Positions 3,768 through 6,064 of a stretch of 6,064 bases of DNA are shown one piece after another. The notes beneath the pieces are model-generated. The model had not been told where the DNA came from. It searched no databases and saw only the letters and a program-made list of their open reading frames with translations. Source of the stretch: Bacteriovoracaceae bacterium UBA7317 (GTDB lineage: Bacteria > Bdellovibrionota > Bacteriovoracia > Bacteriovoracales > Bacteriovoracaceae); assembly GCA_002474345.1 (NCBI GenBank), contig DKQD01000001.1, positions 1 through 6,064 on the forward strand, in the 5' to 3' direction. Both the position numbers and the translations under genes were made by a program. Position 1 is the stretch's first letter, and each line of letters opens with the position of its first letter.

Positions 3768-6064
3768 TTAATTCTTATTTTCATAGGTTTTTACATCTAC
3801 TACTGCTTATTTTTTTAAGCTTATTTTTAAGTCTTTTTTCTACCGCCTACTCTTATGAATCACCAAAAGTTAAAGATGGGGTAATTGACCTCTCCTCTTG
3901 GAGGGGGGAAACCATTAATCTTGATGGAAATTGGAATTTTTCCTGGAAAAAATTTTTAAAACCTGGAGAAAAAGGTGAAGAGCTGATTAAAGTTCCAAGT
4001 TCGTGGCCTAAGCGATTTCAAAAAAGAGGTTTTGGGACTTATGTTCTCTTAGTAAAAGGCCTAAAAAAAGGAAATGGTATTCGCATTAACCGCAATTTTT
4101 CCGCAGCAAGTTTTTACGCAGGAGAAAAATTAATTTACTCTTCGGGTAAACCCGGCAAAAATGAGGTTAAAGAAGTACCCGATTTTTCTTACCATGTTGC
4201 TACCTTACCAGAAGGAACTTTTCCTTTAATTATCCATATTTCAAACCACTCATATAGAAATGGAAAATTAACAGAATTAACGATTGGAAACTATGAAAGG
4301 CTAAGGGAGCAGTTGAATTTTTTTCGCTTAAGCGAATTTTTTCTTATGGGCATCTTATTTGTTATGGGGTTTTATTATTTGGTCATCTATAATCAAAGAA
4401 GACAAGATACCACGGCTTTTTATTTTAGTATTTTATGTCTTATCATTCTCGCAAGAACCATGATTAATGGCTACCACATCAACCTATTTTTCGAACCTAG
4501 CAAAGAATTTTTTGATCTTTTAGTGAGAATTAATTATATCACGATATCCTTTATTCCCATTGTTTTTCTTTTCTATGCAGCTTCCCTCTTTAAAGATACC
4601 TTTCCCAAAAAAATTATAAAATGGTTTCTTATTTATGCTCTTTTACTTTTACCTTTTAACTTTTTTCTTCCAGTATTTCATCAGACAGATGTTCTTTTTC
4701 GATCTTTAAATGAGTTAATTATTATAGCAACAATTATCGTTATTAGTTATCAAGGATTTGTTTGGATAAAGAGTAAAGCCCCATTTTCAAAACCCTTTAC
4801 AATTTCTCTTAGTTTTCTCATTTTCGCGGCCCTTTATGATTTAGCCGTTGGGAAGGTTGATTTTCTTCCGCCATATCAAATTTCGCCCGTTTTTTTCATA
4901 TCCTTTATTTTTACTCAAAGCTATATTCTCTCTGTTAAGTTTTCTAAAGCTCTAAGTGATTCAGAGTATTTGGTTAAATTGAAAGAGAGCTATGCCCATG
5001 ATTTAGAAAACCAAGTAAAAGAGAAAACGAAAAGCATTAAAGGCCTTGTTGAAAATCTCGGTCAGGGATTCATGGTTATTGATCATAAAGGAATTGTCCA
5101 GGAGGGGGCAACTGAAATTACCAAAGAATTCTTTAGGGTAAAACCAGAAGGAAAAAACCTTTCTGAAGTTTTAAAACTTGGAAAGGAGAAGAAAGACCTG
5201 TTTGAAAAATGGCTCCAAAATATTTGGCGAGGTGTTCTTTCTTTTAAAGATTTAAAGGAGCTTGGTCCTCAAAGTTATGAGGTGGAAAATCGTTATATTG
5301 ATCTTGACTATAGGGCCATCTATAAGGAAGGTTCTGGTAAAAAGGTTGATAAGGTAATTTGTATTGCAACAGATAAAACAAGACAAGTAAACCTAGAGAA
5401 CCAACTAGAGCTTGATAAACAGCAGGCCGCTTTTATTACAAGCTGTTTACAAAACCCTGTGGACTTTGTAGATTTGATGGAGGATACCCAAGACCTTCTA
5501 AATGATTATTCTAAAATAAAAAATGAAGATAAGGGAGAACTCTTTAGAAAATTTCATACTCTTAAGGCACGCTACGGGCAGTTTGGAGTTAAGAGGCTGA
5601 CTTACTATATTAATGAGGTTGAAACAGCAATATCCAAAGAAGGAAAAGATTTGGATACGAAGGTTGATACATTTGATAAAGAAGTTGATGATTTCACAAA
5701 AGAAAATCGGCTTATTATTGAAGCTGCTAATAAGTTTATGGTCGATGATGGCCATGCTCTTCAAATCACACAAATTATGGAAAAAATAAATGAGAGCGAA
5801 TCTTTGGATGATTTACAATTTGAGCTCTATAAAAATTATCTTCTTACAGATATTAAAGAAAAGTTTGGCCGCTATAAAAATCTTGTGATGGACTTAGGGG
5901 AAGAAAACGGCAAAGTTTTAGAAATGAATTTGACGGGAGATAAAGTCTTAGTAGAGTATGCCCGCTTTGCTAATTTTATTAACATCTGTGTCCACCTTTT
6001 TAGAAATATGGTGGATCATGGAATTGAAACAGAAGATGAAAGAATTGAAAAGTCGAAGCCTCAA
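3764..6064 (+). CDS. 7TM-DISM receptor kinase with PAS, Hpt and CheA-like ATPase (partial, C-terminus beyond window)
   Basis: 767 codons remain open to the window end. Order: signal peptide 1-31 (hydrophobic 10-29); periplasmic DISMED2-like beta-rich domain about 40-180, with INLDGNWNFSWKKFLKP (51-67) and IKVPSSW (75-81); seven membrane helices near 188-208, 215-234, 255-275, 285-305, 313-335, 345-363 and 372-392; coiled coil 397-430; PAS-like domain about 430-540 (GQGFMVIDHKGIV, 433-445); Hpt-like helices about 555-660 with phosphoacceptor candidate His598 in FHTLKARYGQFG (597-608); and a CheA-type N-box HLFRNMVDHGIE (744-755). It probably senses an envelope or carbohydrate-like signal, autophosphorylates and passes phosphate to a response regulator. 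An in-frame TAG (3746-3748) fixes the ATG at 3764. The rest of the ATPase domain and any receiver domain are outside the window. Confident on family; ligand unknown. Confidence 0.9.
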   Translation, partial: MINSYFHRFLHLLLLIFLSLFLSLFSTAYSYESPKVKDGVIDLSSWRGETINLDGNWNFSWKKFLKPGEKGEELIKVPSSWPKRFQKRGFGTYVLLVKGLKKGNGIRINRNFSAASFYAGEKLIYSSGKPGKNEVKEVPDFSYHVATLPEGTFPLIIHISNHSYRNGKLTELTIGNYERLREQLNFFRLSEFFLMGILFVMGFYYLVIYNQRRQDTTAFYFSILCLIILARTMINGYHINLFFEPSKEFFDLLVRINYITISFIPIVFLFYAASLFKDTFPKKIIKWFLIYALLLLPFNFFLPVFHQTDVLFRSLNELIIIATIIVISYQGFVWIKSKAPFSKPFTISLSFLIFAALYDLAVGKVDFLPPYQISPVFFISFIFTQSYILSVKFSKALSDSEYLVKLKESYAHDLENQVKEKTKSIKGLVENLGQGFMVIDHKGIVQEGATEITKEFFRVKPEGKNLSEVLKLGKEKKDLFEKWLQNIWRGVLSFKDLKELGPQSYEVENRYIDLDYRAIYKEGSGKKVDKVICIATDKTRQVNLENQLELDKQQAAFITSCLQNPVDFVDLMEDTQDLLNDYSKIKNEDKGELFRKFHTLKARYGQFGVKRLTYYINEVETAISKEGKDLDTKVDTFDKEVDDFTKENRLIIEAANKFMVDDGHALQITQIMEKINESESLDDLQFELYKNYLLTDIKEKFGRYKNLVMDLGEENGKVLEMNLTGDKVLVEYARFANFINICVHLFRNMVDHGIETEDERIEKSKPQ

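Noticed and set aside
5498..5773. 91-codon minus-strand frame
   Set aside because: Antisense to the Hpt region of the sensor kinase, which carries a continuous, motif-bearing frame; the Cys/Ile/Phe-rich translation is typical of a shadow of AT-rich coding sequence.

Overview
This is an AT-rich stretch (by eye about one third G+C) from a bacterium that is probably Gram-negative. A signal-peptide-bearing 7TM-DISM receptor joined to CheA-like kinase parts, together with the base composition, best fits Bdellovibrionota (Bacteriovorax/Halobacteriovorax-like) or a similar marine 'deltaproteobacterial' lineage. That placement is inference; no taxonomic marker gene is present.

Left part (141-3239, minus strand): three genes form a tightly packed operon. 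In transcription order they are a flavin-dependent monooxygenase/oxidoreductase, a soluble protein with the C-terminal aminoacyl-transferase fold of MprF/phosphatidylglycerol lysyltransferase (DUF2156), and a class I SAM-dependent methyltransferase. The genes overlap by 14 bp and 10 bp, so they are probably translationally coupled. An oxidase, an aminoacyl transferase and a methyltransferase together suggest modification of a small lipophilic or lipid molecule. The substrate cannot be read from the sequence.

Middle (3240-3677): an AT-rich divergent intergenic region. On the minus strand, just ahead of the oxidoreductase, lies a candidate structured leader: a good Shine-Dalgarno with tiny reading frames, a 12-bp bulged stem, then a terminator-like hairpin ending 21 nt before the start codon. 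On the plus strand there is a candidate promoter abutted by an imperfect palindrome, leading into a 29-codon small ORF.

Right part (3678-6064, plus strand): the small ORF has its own Shine-Dalgarno and its stop codon overlaps the start of the next gene (ATGA). That next gene is a large membrane receptor kinase: signal peptide, periplasmic DISMED2-like domain, seven membrane helices, coiled coil, PAS-like domain, Hpt-like domain, and the beginning of a CheA-like ATPase domain. It runs off the window end after 767 codons. A plausible reading is an envelope sensor next to a lipid- or metabolite-modifying operon, but the sequence does not prove any regulatory link between the two.

No tRNA, rRNA, CRISPR array or insertion sequence was recognised.
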